Below are positions 43,674-52,066 of a stretch of 62,781 bases of DNA, in pieces. Position 1 is the first letter of the stretch. Every line of letters starts with the position of its first letter. A program made the translations under genes and the position numbers. Source of the DNA: Alphaproteobacteria bacterium UBA6324 (GTDB taxonomy: Bacteria > Pseudomonadota > Alphaproteobacteria > CAAGCB01 > CAG-977). The DNA lies in assembly GCA_002439085.1 (NCBI GenBank), contig DJSW01000026.1, forward strand, positions 41,903 to 104,683. Direction: 5' to 3'. The notes under the pieces are model-generated. The model did no database searches and had not been told where the DNA came from. It saw nothing but the letters and a program-made list of their open reading frames with translations.

Positions 43674-44193
43674 TTTCCTTTTCCCGATCGTTGATGTCGA
43701 AAAATTCGCGTTTGGCAAAGCCGAAGTTTTTGGCGATCAGGTTCGACGGAAACGTGTCGATCGCCGTGTTCAAATCGCGCGCCGTCGCGTTGTAATAGCG
43801 GCGGGCATTTTGCAGGTCGTCTTCGATTTTTTCCAGCGCCTCCTGCAGCTTGGCGAAATTCGCGCCCGCTTTCAATTCGGGATAGCTTTCCCCCAGCGCG
43901 AACAGCGATTTCAACCCTTGCGACAGGTTGCTTTCGGCTTTGGCGACATCGGCGGGGGCGGACGCGTTCATCGCGGCGTTTCGCAATTCAATGACGTTTT
44001 CCAGCGTCGATTGTTCGTGTTTGGCGTATCCTTTGACACATTCGACCAGATTGGGGATCAGGTCGCGGCGGCGTTTCAGCTGGACGGTGACGCCGCTCCA
44101 CCCTTCGTCGCAGCGATTTTTCAGGCGGACAAGGCGATTGTAAAGAAAAACGGCGAAAACGGCAATCGCAACAATGATGAAAACGGCGGGCAT
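43654..44193 (-). CDS. lemA: LemA family protein
   Basis: A 179-aa protein with an N-terminal membrane anchor (FIIVAIAVFAVFLYNRLVRL) and a four-helix LemA domain: RCDEGWSGVTVQLKRRRDLI, PNLVECVKGYAKHEQSTLEN, YNATARDLNTAIDTFPSNLI. It ends KENVAVSF, the family's usual terminal motif. The soluble domain faces the periplasm. Its overlap with DUF2207 shows coupled expression. In other species the pair is tied to envelope structure, but its exact job is not known. Confidence 0.92.
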   Translation of the reverse strand: MPAVFIIVAIAVFAVFLYNRLVRLKNRCDEGWSGVTVQLKRRRDLIPNLVECVKGYAKHEQSTLENVIELRNAAMNASAPADVAKAESNLSQGLKSLFALGESYPELKAGANFAKLQEALEKIEDDLQNARRYYNATARDLNTAIDTFPSNLIAKNFGFAKREFFDINDREKENVAVSF

Positions 44194-44266
44194 GGCGCGT
44201 GTCCTTTTGTAATTAAAGATAAAAAAGGATAACCCAATCGCCGAACAGTGAAAACAAAAATCGGAT

Positions 44267-45487
44267 TTATTTCCGGACGGCGTTCAGGTATTTCGCGGGA
44301 AAGGCGGCGTAAAAAGCGGCCGCTTTGATCAAATGATCGACGGGGCATTGGTCGTTGACCGTGTCGGTGAACGATTCGTCCGCAGGGCCGAAACAGACAG
44401 TCGGTATTTTATGGATGCCCATTGTGGCCGCGCCATTGGTCGAAAGCGACAGAAAGCCGGTTTGCGGGGTGTTTTCGACAGCGGCCTTGCACGATTCGAC
44501 GGCGGCGGCGAACAGCGGCGTTTCCTCGTCCAGCGTCCAACCGGCGAAACAACATTCGCATTGCGTTTCCCCGCCCGTGTAAAATTGCACGCGCGCAACG
44601 TCCAAAACGGCGTCGGCGTCCTTGCCGCATTCAAAACCGGCGCGTTCGATCGCGGCTTTGATTTCGTCAAGGGCTTTTTCCGCCGTTTCGGCCGCGGCCA
44701 GACGGCGGTCGATGAACAGGCGCGCTTTGTCGGGGATGGCGGACGTTGACGGCGTTTCGCAGTCAATGCGCGTGACGGCGACGGTCGCTTTGCCTAAAAC
44801 GGGATCGACGGGCAAGGTGGTATTCAGTTTTTCAATTTCCGTCGCGATTTTGGCTGCCGCGTTGACGGCATTCACGCCCCGTTCGGGCATGGCGGCGCAG
44901 CAGGACGCGCCGCGCGCGGTGACGACGAAACGTGCCCGTCCGCGATGCCCGCGGCAGATTTTCAAATTCGTCGGGGCGGCGATGACGACGGCTTCGGGCG
45001 TCGCGTCCAAAACGTTTTCCTTTAAAATGGAATCCCAGCACAGGCCGTCGCAGTTTCCGGATTGCACCGTCCCCGTGATCCACAGGGTGAAATCGCCGCC
45101 AGATACCAAATCCTTGATGATTTGCGCGCCGTAAACCATGGCGGCCATCGCGCTTTTTCCTCCGGCGGCGCCGCGGCCGTAAACGACGCCGTTTTCCAGC
45201 TTGCCTTTGAACGGATTGAACGGCCACAGGTCGGGATCGCCGACCCCCGCCGTATCCAGCGCCGCATCCATGGCAATAATGTGTCGGCCGTTTCCAATGC
45301 GCCCCAAAACATTTCCCGTCCGGTCGATGCGGATTTCATCGAAACCGACCTTTTCCATTTCCTGTTTGACGCGCGCGGCGACCTCCTTTTCCTTTCCGGA
45401 TGCGGAGGGCAGGGCGATCAGGTCGCGTAAAAAACGGATCATGTCGTCGCGGCGGTTTTCGGCTGCTTGGATGATTTGAGTGTCCAT
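44267..45487 (-). CDS. M20 (YgeY-like) peptidase homologue lacking metal ligands
   Basis: A 406-aa protein clearly of the M20/YgeY family (length, SGK...GNVLGRIGNG, TNLKICRGHRGR, PERGVNA, TNGAATMGIHKIP). Every position expected to bind zinc or catalyse is changed. MDAHIDT has become MDAALDT (Ala76 for His). GRG-x-x-D reads GRGAAGG (Gly109 for Asp). GTVQEE reads GTVQSG (Ser143-Gly144). E-P-T reads A171-P-T. SCHG reads SCCA (Cys197 for His). The C-terminal His is Asp375. The frame is intact, so it is probably kept by selection as a non-catalytic protein: a binder or regulator of a dipeptide or carbamoyl amino acid. It lies 73 nt upstream of lemA, on the same strand. Confidence 0.85.
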   Translation of the reverse strand: MDTQIIQAAENRRDDMIRFLRDLIALPSASGKEKEVAARVKQEMEKVGFDEIRIDRTGNVLGRIGNGRHIIAMDAALDTAGVGDPDLWPFNPFKGKLENGVVYGRGAAGGKSAMAAMVYGAQIIKDLVSGGDFTLWITGTVQSGNCDGLCWDSILKENVLDATPEAVVIAAPTNLKICRGHRGRARFVVTARGASCCAAMPERGVNAVNAAAKIATEIEKLNTTLPVDPVLGKATVAVTRIDCETPSTSAIPDKARLFIDRRLAAAETAEKALDEIKAAIERAGFECGKDADAVLDVARVQFYTGGETQCECCFAGWTLDEETPLFAAAVESCKAAVENTPQTGFLSLSTNGAATMGIHKIPTVCFGPADESFTDTVNDQCPVDHLIKAAAFYAAFPAKYLNAVRK

Positions 45488-45629
45488 GAAAACGTCCTTT
45501 CAAATTGCGCGTGCCAGTCTAGAGGCGTTTGAGGGGATGTCAACCGCAATGTGAAATGAAAAGCGAAAAAAGGGCTTGCAAAAACGGGAAAAAGGCGGAA
45601 ACTGCGAAAAAAAACGAAAGGAGAAAACG

Positions 45630-46295
45630 ATGATCGAAATCGACGATTCATTGAAAAACGCGTTGCCGCGCGCGGCGTTGGGCGTGTTGACGTGCGTCGC
45701 TGACGTGGCGGAAAGTTGCGATAAACAGTTGGCCGCTTTCGATGATTTGATCGCGCGGATGGCGGAGAAATATCCCGACCTGCCTTTTGTCGCGCAAAAC
45801 CCGCATATCGTTGCGACGCGCGAAGCCTATAAAACGTTGGGGAAAGACCCGTCGAAATACCGCAATTCCGCCGAAGCGATGTTGCGCCGCATAGCCAAAG
45901 GCAACGGGCTGTACCGCATCAACAACGCCGTGGATGTCAACAATATGATTTCCGTTGAATCGGGGTATTCGCTGGGATCCTACGATCTGGCGGCGGTTCG
46001 GGGGCAAATCGTTTGGAAACGGACGCCCGACGGGGAAAAGTACAAGGGAATCGGCAAGGATGTTTTGAACATTGAACATCTGCCCGCCCTTTACGACGAC
46101 GACGGCGTTTTCGGCAACCCGACCAGCGACAGCCGCCGCACAATGATCGGAAACGGCGCAAATAAACGGTTGATGTATGTGATCTATGCGTTCGATGGGG
46201 CGGACGAACTGCCCGGCTGGCTGGAAAAGACGGCGGCTTTGCTGCGCGAATACGCCGCGGCGCGCGAGGTTGAAACGCAAATCGTCACGGCGTGA
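45630..46295 (+). CDS. B3/B4 domain protein (PheRS-beta-like)
   Basis: A 221-aa protein of the B3/4 family, a stand-alone relative of the domain in phenylalanyl-tRNA synthetase beta that hydrolyses mischarged tRNA or binds amino acids. Marks are REAYKTLGKDPSKYRNSAEA, NNAVDVNNMISVESGYSLGS, GVFGNPTSDSRRTMIG. AAAGGAG precedes the ATG at 45630, which is preferred over an upstream start. It may edit mischarged tRNAs; the substrate is not known. It overlaps the convergent LysR gene by 11 nt. Confidence 0.88.
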   Translation: MIEIDDSLKNALPRAALGVLTCVADVAESCDKQLAAFDDLIARMAEKYPDLPFVAQNPHIVATREAYKTLGKDPSKYRNSAEAMLRRIAKGNGLYRINNAVDVNNMISVESGYSLGSYDLAAVRGQIVWKRTPDGEKYKGIGKDVLNIEHLPALYDDDGVFGNPTSDSRRTMIGNGANKRLMYVIYAFDGADELPGWLEKTAALLREYAAAREVETQIVTA

Positions 46296-47196
46296 GGGAG
46301 TCTTCACCGTTTAAGACCGTCGTTTTCAGCCGTTCCAGAAACAGGCGCGCGGCGGGCGGGAAAATCTGGCTTTTTTTCCACACAATATCCAATCCCGCTT
46401 CGACGGCGGGAAAAAGCGGACGGAAAACGACGTTTTCGATGTTCATGGCGTTGACCAGCCCGTCCAGACACAGAACGCATCCCGCGTTCGATTCCGCCAG
46501 CAAAGCCGCATTGAACAACAGGTTGTAAGTGGCGATGATGTTCAATTTTCCGAAATCCGTTCCGAACAGGTTTCGGAACAAACGATCCGTTCCCCGATCC
46601 TGCAGCAGTTGTTTTGAACACAGCAGCGGCACCGCGGCCAGATCGACGGGCGAAATATGTTCCCGCTGTGCCAAAGGATGCGCTTGATTCATTAAAACAC
46701 CCCAAGAATCTTTGACGGGCAAGGGAAAGGAAGCGTATTTCGACAAATCCGTCGGTTGGATCAGGACGCCGAAATCCAGCAGCCCTTTGTCCAGCCGGTC
46801 GGTGACGTCTTCGGCGTTGCCGCTGTGCAGATGAAAACGGATGTCCGGAAAATCGCGGCGCAAATCGGTGATGACGGCCGCGATCAACCGCATTCCCTGT
46901 GTTTCTCCGCCGCCGATATACACATCGCCGGAAACGCCGTCGGCGGTGGAAAAGCCGGCTTTTGTTTTTTCGACGATGTCGATGATTTCCTCGGCGCGTT
47001 TGCGCAGCATCGCGCCCGCCGCCGTCAGCGTTACGTTATGCGTCGTCCGGATCAACAGCGGCAGTCCCAATTCGTCTTCCAGTTCTTTGATTTGCCGTGA
47101 AAGCGTCGGTTGGGTGACGTTTAAACTTTGCGTTGCGCGGGAAAAGCCGCCTTCGCGCGCGACAGCCAGAAAATACCGTAAAACCCGAAATTCCAA
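46285..47196 (-). CDS. LysR-family transcriptional regulator
   Basis: A 303-aa LysR regulator. The N-terminal winged helix-turn-helix (RYFLAVAREGGFSRATQSLN, VTQPTLSRQIKELEDELG) is standard, followed by an effector-binding domain (about 90-295, DVYIGGGETQGMRLIAAVIT). It is transcribed divergently from the secreted hydrolase at 47309, over a 112-bp gap with two dyads. By the usual rule it regulates that gene and itself. The flavoprotein next to the hydrolase may be part of the same response. Its ligand is unknown. Confidence 0.93.
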   Translation of the reverse strand: MEFRVLRYFLAVAREGGFSRATQSLNVTQPTLSRQIKELEDELGLPLLIRTTHNVTLTAAGAMLRKRAEEIIDIVEKTKAGFSTADGVSGDVYIGGGETQGMRLIAAVITDLRRDFPDIRFHLHSGNAEDVTDRLDKGLLDFGVLIQPTDLSKYASFPLPVKDSWGVLMNQAHPLAQREHISPVDLAAVPLLCSKQLLQDRGTDRLFRNLFGTDFGKLNIIATYNLLFNAALLAESNAGCVLCLDGLVNAMNIENVVFRPLFPAVEAGLDIVWKKSQIFPPAARLFLERLKTTVLNGEDSLTP

Positions 47197-47209
47197 AACG
47201 GCCTCCTTT

Positions 47210-47288
47210 ATGCTTATAAAGCATAATATATCATAATATATAAGTATTTGCTATCACAAAAGGGCGGATATATCCTGAATGTAGGATA
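47210..47288. promoter_or_regulatory. Divergent control region with two dyads
   Basis: ATGCTT-ATA-AAGCAT (47210-47224) lies just upstream of the LysR gene start, and TATCCT-GAATGT-AGGATA (47271-47288) lies just before the hydrolase ribosome site. AT-rich DNA containing ATAATATAT between them can hold divergent promoters. Such dyads are plausible LysR binding sites. Confidence 0.55.
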
Positions 47289-47308
47289 AACGGTTACGGA
47301 GGAAGATA

Positions 47309-48355
47309 ATGAAACTTGTTAACAAAATGATTTTTCCGATGTTGGCGGCGTTTTTGTTTTCCGCCCCCTTATCCGCGTTCGCGCAGGATGCGGATATTCC
47401 GGACGGCGCGGATAATTTTTACCAAAGCTCCGTTTTAAAATCGGAAAAAGTCGAATTCAAAAATATGTACGATATGACCGTTGCGGGATTGCTGTATGCG
47501 CCGAAAAATCAAACGGCGAAGCTGCCGGCTTTGATCGTCGGGCATCCGATGGGCGCGGTCAAGGAGCAGTCCGCCCGATTGTATGCGCAGAAAATGGCGG
47601 AAAAAGGATTCGTGGCATTGGCGATCGACCTGCCGTTTTGGGGCGAAAGCGGCGGATCGCCCCGCAACAACGTGTCGCCGGAAATTTATGCGGACGCGTT
47701 CAGCGCGGCGGCGGATTACCTGTCCACCAGATCCGATGTTGACGCGGATAAAATCGGCGTTATCGGCATTTGCGGATCGGGCAGTTTCGCCGTCAGCGAA
47801 GCCAAAATCGACCCGCGGTTGAAAGCGATCGCCACGGTCAGTATGTACAATATGGGGGCGGCGTCCCGCAACGGGCTGCGCAAAAGCATATCACTGAAAC
47901 AGCGCAAAGAGATCATCGCGGCGTCGATCAAACGGCGCGAGGCCGAATTCAAAGGCGCAAAGACCGCTTACACGGGCGGAACAGTGCATGAATTGACGGG
48001 TAAATCAAGTCCCGTCGAACGTGAATTTTACGGGTTCTACCGCACAAAACGCGGCAAATTCACGCCCAAAGGCGCGACGGATATGACGACGACGCATCCG
48101 ACTTTGGCGTCAAACACGAAATTTATGAACTTTTATCCGTTCAACGACATTGAAACGATTTCACCGCGTCCGATGATGTTTATCGCGGGGGAAAAAGCCC
48201 ATTCGATCGAATTCAGTCGGGACGCCTATGCCAAAGCGGCGGAACCCAAAGAGCTGGTCGTCGTGCCGGATGCGGGACATGTCGATTTGTACGACAGGGT
48301 TGATTTAATACCGTTCGACAGATTGGAAAAATTTTTCAAGAACGCTTTGAAATAA
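47309..48355 (+). CDS. Secreted alpha/beta hydrolase
   Basis: A 348-aa protein with signal peptide (MKLVNKMIFPMLAAFLFSAP...AFA, cleavage near 25). The alpha/beta hydrolase fold has LPALIVGHPMGAVKEQSA, AIDLPFWGESGGSP and a nucleophile elbow G153-I-C155-G-S, so the nucleophile is Cys as in dienelactone hydrolase rather than Ser. The acid is likely in FIAGEKAHS and the His in DAGHVDLY. The family (YcjY-like) has no firm substrate. GGAGGA precedes the ATG. It is divergent from a LysR gene and probably induced by it. It acts in the periplasm or outside. Confidence 0.85.
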   Translation: MKLVNKMIFPMLAAFLFSAPLSAFAQDADIPDGADNFYQSSVLKSEKVEFKNMYDMTVAGLLYAPKNQTAKLPALIVGHPMGAVKEQSARLYAQKMAEKGFVALAIDLPFWGESGGSPRNNVSPEIYADAFSAAADYLSTRSDVDADKIGVIGICGSGSFAVSEAKIDPRLKAIATVSMYNMGAASRNGLRKSISLKQRKEIIAASIKRREAEFKGAKTAYTGGTVHELTGKSSPVEREFYGFYRTKRGKFTPKGATDMTTTHPTLASNTKFMNFYPFNDIETISPRPMMFIAGEKAHSIEFSRDAYAKAAEPKELVVVPDAGHVDLYDRVDLIPFDRLEKFFKNALK

Positions 48356-48356
48356 A

Positions 48357-48386
48357 CAAAAAAAGCCGCCGGAAAGGCGGCTTTTT
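48357..48386. terminator. Bidirectional terminator
   Basis: AGCCGCC-ggaaa-GGCGGCT with flanking A- and T-runs, between the hydrolase and the convergent flavoprotein gene. Confidence 0.9.
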
Positions 48387-48407
48387 CGTTGCGAAACATC
48401 CGATTGA

Positions 48408-49133
48408 TCAGCGGATGAAGTTCGTAAATTCGATTTTTTCGGCGGGCGGCGGCGTGATGCCGGCTTTGGCGGCGGCTTCTTTGCATTTCAGCAGATAGGC
48501 CATATTTTTTGCCAGAATGCGCATATTCTGCATTCCTTCTTTGTCCTGTCGCACTTCGTCGGGCGAGTTGCCGTGAACCATGTTCCAATACCGTCCCGAA
48601 GCAATGGGCATTTCGGAAATCTGGAAATATTTGTTCAGCTGATCCAGTGTCGCCGTCGTTCCCGCACGTCTGGCGCTGACGATCGCGGCACCGGGTTTAT
48701 GGCGGAAAATGTCGCGTCCGGCCGAAAACGCCGAAAAGAAAGCCCGATCCATAAACGGAACGACAACGCCGGAAGCCGACGCGTAATGCACGGGCGATCC
48801 GATGACGTAACCGTCGAATTCCGCGGCCTTGTCAACAAATTCGTTGACTTTGTCATTAAAGACGCATTTGCCGATTTTGGTGCAAGCGCGGCAGGCGATG
48901 CACGGATGAATGGCGTCTGTGCCGATGTTGTAGATTTCGGAACCGATCCCTTCCTTTTCCAACTGGGTGGCGATTTCGCTCAACGCCGTAAAGGTGCATC
49001 CTTTCGCGTGCGGGGAACCGTTGATCAACAAGACTTTCATATTTTTATTCTCCCGATTCGTGTGTGAAACCGCCGCTGCCGCCATTTTGGGAAAAGCGGC
49101 GACGGCGGATTTCAAAAATTCGCGTCTGTTCAT
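48408..49133 (-). CDS. NADPH-dependent FMN reductase-like flavoprotein with Tat-type signal
   Basis: A 241-aa flavodoxin-fold oxidoreductase. The FMN loop is NGSPHAKGCTFTALSEI, and CIACRACTKIGKC has the C-x2-C-x2-C-x5-C pattern of this family (iron-sulfur flavoprotein-like). GSPVHYASASGVVVPFMDRA is the second flavin motif. Unusually, the first 36 residues read as a Tat signal, MNRREFLKSAVAAF...AAAAV (twin Arg, FLK). A second start at 49040 (MKVLLINGSP) has its own GGGAGA ribosome site and gives the usual cytosolic length. So exported and cytosolic forms are both possible. The neighbouring secreted hydrolase makes periplasmic action plausible. Confidence 0.85.
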   Translation of the reverse strand: MNRREFLKSAVAAFPKMAAAAVSHTNRENKNMKVLLINGSPHAKGCTFTALSEIATQLEKEGIGSEIYNIGTDAIHPCIACRACTKIGKCVFNDKVNEFVDKAAEFDGYVIGSPVHYASASGVVVPFMDRAFFSAFSAGRDIFRHKPGAAIVSARRAGTTATLDQLNKYFQISEMPIASGRYWNMVHGNSPDEVRQDKEGMQNMRILAKNMAYLLKCKEAAAKAGITPPPAEKIEFTNFIR

Positions 49134-49296
49134 TTTTTTCTTTCCCAAAAAATAAAAAGTTGTCCGCTTTCAATCGTACACATTACATTAAACCGCGCGC
49201 GGCGTATAGCCACGATGCTTTCAAATGATAACCCGTTTCTGCCGGATGCGGTTTTTTTTTGTTTCAGGTCTATGTCAGTTTTAAACGGTATTGTAA

Positions 49297-49327
49297 ATAA
49301 AAAAGGCTTCCCGAAGGAAGCCTTTTT
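49297..49327 (-). terminator. Terminator after GGGtGRT gene
   Basis: AAGGCTTCC-cgaa-GGAAGCC-TTTTT, with A-run on the left as T-run of the transcribed minus strand. Confidence 0.88.
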
Positions 49328-49344
49328 CTTTGCCGTAAAAGGGC

Positions 49345-50340
49345 TTATTTCGCCTGCGAAACCGCGACGGCGACCGCGACGGTCGCGCCGACCATCGGGT
49401 TGTTGCCCATACCGATCAAGCCCATCATTTCGACGTGCGCCGGAACGGACGAGGAACCCGCGAACTGCGCGTCGCCGTGCATACGGCCCATCGTGTCCGT
49501 CATACCGTAGGACGCGGGACCCGCCGCGACGTTGTCCGGATGCAGGGTGCGACCCGTACCGCCGCCCGAAGCGACCGAGAAATATTTCTTGCCGTTTTCG
49601 ATCGCCCACTTTTTGTAGGTGCCGGCGACGGGGTGCTGGAAGCGCGTCGGGTTGGTCGAGTTGCCCGTGATGGACACGTCAACGCCTTCTTTAATCATGA
49701 TCGCGACGCCTTCGGACACGTCATCCGCGCCGTAGCATTTGACTTTCGCGCGGTCGCCTTTGGAGAAAGCGCGTTCGGAAACGATTTTCAGTTCGCCCGT
49801 TTTGTAATCGTATTCCGTTTCAACCGACGTAAAGCCGTTGATGCGGGAAATGATGTAGGCCGCGTCTTTGCCCAAGCCGTTCAAAATGACGCGCAGGGGT
49901 TCTTTGCGGACTTTGTTCGCCGTCAACGCGATGCCGATCGCGCCTTCGGCCGCGGCAAAGGATTCGTGACCCGCCAGGAAGCAGAAGCATTTGGTGCTTT
50001 CGCTCAACAGCATGGCGCCCAGATTGCCGTGTCCCAAACCGACTTTGCGCTGATCCGCGACGGAACCGGGGATGCAGAACGCCTGCAGGCCGACGCCGAT
50101 TTTTTCGGCGGCTTCGGCGGCGTCTTTCGCGCCGCTTTTGATCGCGACGGCGGCGCCCAGCGTGTAAGCCCAGCACGCGTTTTCAAAACAGATCGGCTGA
50201 ATGCCTTTGACGATGGCGGCAACGTCGATGCCTTTGTCTTTGCAGATTTTGTCGGCTTCTTCGATATTGGCGATGCCGTATTCCTTGCAGCATTTTTCAA
50301 TCTGCGCAATGCGGCGTTCATAACCTTCAAAAAGACTCAT
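49345..50340 (-). CDS. GGGtGRT protein
   Basis: A 331-aa cytosolic protein with the family motif SVASGGGTGRTLHPDNVA near residue 270. Other marks are HGNLGAMLLSESTKCFCFLA, SFAAAEGAIGIAL, KCYGADDVSEGVAIMIKEGV and TGNSTNPTRFQHPVAGTYKK. The protein has several Cys in the first half (CFENACW, KCFCF). The start at 50340 follows AAGGAG with 7-nt spacing. It lies downstream of the NifU-like gene after an 11-nt gap, as in many anaerobes. No activity is proven; the pairing suggests it uses or inserts an iron-sulfur cluster. Confidence 0.9.
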   Translation of the reverse strand: MSLFEGYERRIAQIEKCCKEYGIANIEEADKICKDKGIDVAAIVKGIQPICFENACWAYTLGAAVAIKSGAKDAAEAAEKIGVGLQAFCIPGSVADQRKVGLGHGNLGAMLLSESTKCFCFLAGHESFAAAEGAIGIALTANKVRKEPLRVILNGLGKDAAYIISRINGFTSVETEYDYKTGELKIVSERAFSKGDRAKVKCYGADDVSEGVAIMIKEGVDVSITGNSTNPTRFQHPVAGTYKKWAIENGKKYFSVASGGGTGRTLHPDNVAAGPASYGMTDTMGRMHGDAQFAGSSSVPAHVEMMGLIGMGNNPMVGATVAVAVAVSQAK

Positions 50341-50351
50341 TTTCAAACTCC

Positions 50352-51056
50352 TTATTCTTTGCGCGGGTCGATAACTTTGACGGCTTCGTCGAAACGGCCT
50401 TTGGTCGAAACGTTCTTTTCAAACGCTTCTTTCGGATCGACGCCTTTTTTGATGGCTTCCATCATCTTGCCCAGATTGACGGTTTTATAGCCGATGACTT
50501 CGCCGTTGTCGTCCAGACCTTCGGCCAGAACATAGCCTTCGGCCATTTCCAGATAGCGGACGCCTTTGGGTTCGGTGGAATACATCGTGCCGACCTGCGA
50601 ACGCAGACCTTTGCCCAAATCTTCCAATCCCGCGCCGACGGGCAACCCGTTGTCGGAGAAAGCCGACTGCGTGCGGCCGTAAACGATCTGCAGGAACAGT
50701 TCGCGCATCGCGACGTTGATCGCGTCGCAGACCAAATCCGTGTTCAAAGCTTCCAAAATCGTTTTGCCCGGCAAAACTTCGGCAGCCATGGCCGCGGAGT
50801 GCGTCATGCCCGAACAGCCGACCGTTTCGACCAAAGCTTCGCGGATCACGCCTTCCTTGACGTTCAGGGTCAGTTTGCAGGCACCCTGCTGCGGGGCGCA
50901 GGCGCCGACGCCGTGCGTCAAACCGGAAACGTCGGAGATCTGTTTCGATTTAACCCATTTGCCTTCTTCGGGAATCGGGGCGGGATCGTGACGTGCGCCT
51001 TTGGTCACGGGGCACATCTCTTGCACTTCGTGCGAACACATATAAGAACAAGTCAT
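50352..51056 (-). CDS. NifU-like iron-sulfur scaffold partner of GGGtGRT protein
   Basis: A 234-aa protein with an IscU/NifU-like fold: LVETVGCSGMTHSAAMAAEV carries the scaffold Cys, and the N-terminal extension is Cys-rich (MTCSYMCSHEVQEMCPVTKG). CAPQQGACKLTL gives more Cys. The start at 51056 is taken since the extended frame upstream is not family-like; GGAGTAAG precedes it. It is followed by the GGGtGRT gene. The pair is probably a dedicated iron-sulfur module found mainly in anaerobes. The partner enzyme receiving the cluster is unknown. Confidence 0.88.
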   Translation of the reverse strand: MTCSYMCSHEVQEMCPVTKGARHDPAPIPEEGKWVKSKQISDVSGLTHGVGACAPQQGACKLTLNVKEGVIREALVETVGCSGMTHSAAMAAEVLPGKTILEALNTDLVCDAINVAMRELFLQIVYGRTQSAFSDNGLPVGAGLEDLGKGLRSQVGTMYSTEPKGVRYLEMAEGYVLAEGLDDNGEVIGYKTVNLGKMMEAIKKGVDPKEAFEKNVSTKGRFDEAVKVIDPRKE

Positions 51057-51149
51057 TGAATGCTTACTCCAGTAAGAAAATTGAATTACGGGATTCGTTA
51101 TACCCTTTTTGACGGGATTTTCACACCTTTTTTTCGGGCGCGGGCGCAA

Positions 51150-51179
51150 AAAAAAGCGGCTTTGACGCCAAAGCCGCCT
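51150..51179 (-). terminator. Terminator after membrane protein gene
   Basis: GCGGCTTTG-acgc-CAAAGCCGC (51156-51177) with an A-run on its left that reads as a T-run on the transcribed minus strand. Confidence 0.88.
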
Positions 51180-51183
51180 TTTC

Positions 51184-52038
51184 CTATTCCGTCTTTCCGT
51201 CCGGTGCCGCGGGGGCGGATGTTTCGATTTCGATGATCGTTTCGGCGACCTTTTCCGCGTTGTCAAATGATTCGCGCAGTTCTTTCTCCTCCCGCGTCCG
51301 GCGGCGCAGAGGGCATTTGAAACGCAGGCGTTCGCACCGGTACATCAGCCACCACAGCCCCGTACCCAAAACCGCGGACAACAGGAAGAGGAACGCTTCG
51401 CCGCCCTTTGTCGGAAACACGGGCGACAATTTGAAAAACAGGCAGAAGTGCATGATTAGGAACAAAACGACGAAAGCGCACAGCTTCAAACCGAAACGGT
51501 ATTCGCGCGAACGGTTCGCCCGCCCTTTGAACGACAGTTTGTAAAACACCGCCCAAACCGGCAATTCCATGACGACGCCCGCCGCGACAAACAGCAGGGC
51601 GTTCGTCGCGAAAATCGACCGCATACTGAGGTTCGCCCAAAACGCCAGCGTCGCGTTGATCAAAAGCAAAAACGCGTTGATCAAAACGACGCGCAGGCAG
51701 AATTCCGCCAGAAACAGGACGAAATACATCGTCACCCGTTTCAAAAACGGCCACGAAAACAGCCGCAAAACGATTTGCGACGCGGTCGGCGACAATTCGC
51801 CGTCGCGCAATATGGCTTTCAGTCGGCTTTTGGGCATGAAAATCAGGCAGCCCGCCGATCTGGTCATAAACAGGAGCAGGAAAAATCCGCATCCGGCGAA
51901 CACGGCGAACGGGGTGCTGATATACAGCTCGACCATCAGCGGGGTCAGCAAAAACCACAGTCCCGCCATCAGCGCGTAAAACGCGGCCACCCGCAAAACG
52001 GCGACGCAGACGGATCGGATTTGTCCAAGTTTTGTCAT
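51184..52038 (-). CDS. Polytopic membrane protein of unknown function
   Basis: A 284-aa protein with about six membrane spans. Examples are VAAFYALMAGLWFLLTPLMV, PFAVFAGCGFFLLLFMT and YFVLFLAEFCLRVVLINAFL. The C-terminal cytosolic tail is charged (RFKCPLRRRTREEKELRESF). The start at 52038 follows AAAGGGC; an ATG five codons upstream would overlap that site. It comes 28 nt after the pyrG stop on the same strand, so probably co-transcribed. No family recognised. Confidence 0.75.
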   Translation of the reverse strand: MTKLGQIRSVCVAVLRVAAFYALMAGLWFLLTPLMVELYISTPFAVFAGCGFFLLLFMTRSAGCLIFMPKSRLKAILRDGELSPTASQIVLRLFSWPFLKRVTMYFVLFLAEFCLRVVLINAFLLLINATLAFWANLSMRSIFATNALLFVAAGVVMELPVWAVFYKLSFKGRANRSREYRFGLKLCAFVVLFLIMHFCLFFKLSPVFPTKGGEAFLFLLSAVLGTGLWWLMYRCERLRFKCPLRRRTREEKELRESFDNAEKVAETIIEIETSAPAAPDGKTE

Positions 52039-52066
52039 AAAAAGCCCTTTCATTGCAAAACGCGGG

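Noticed and set aside
44267..45487. YgeY-type gene as evidence for selenium or purine metabolism operon
   Set aside because: No other gene of that cluster is near and the catalytic residues are missing, so the context inference does not hold.
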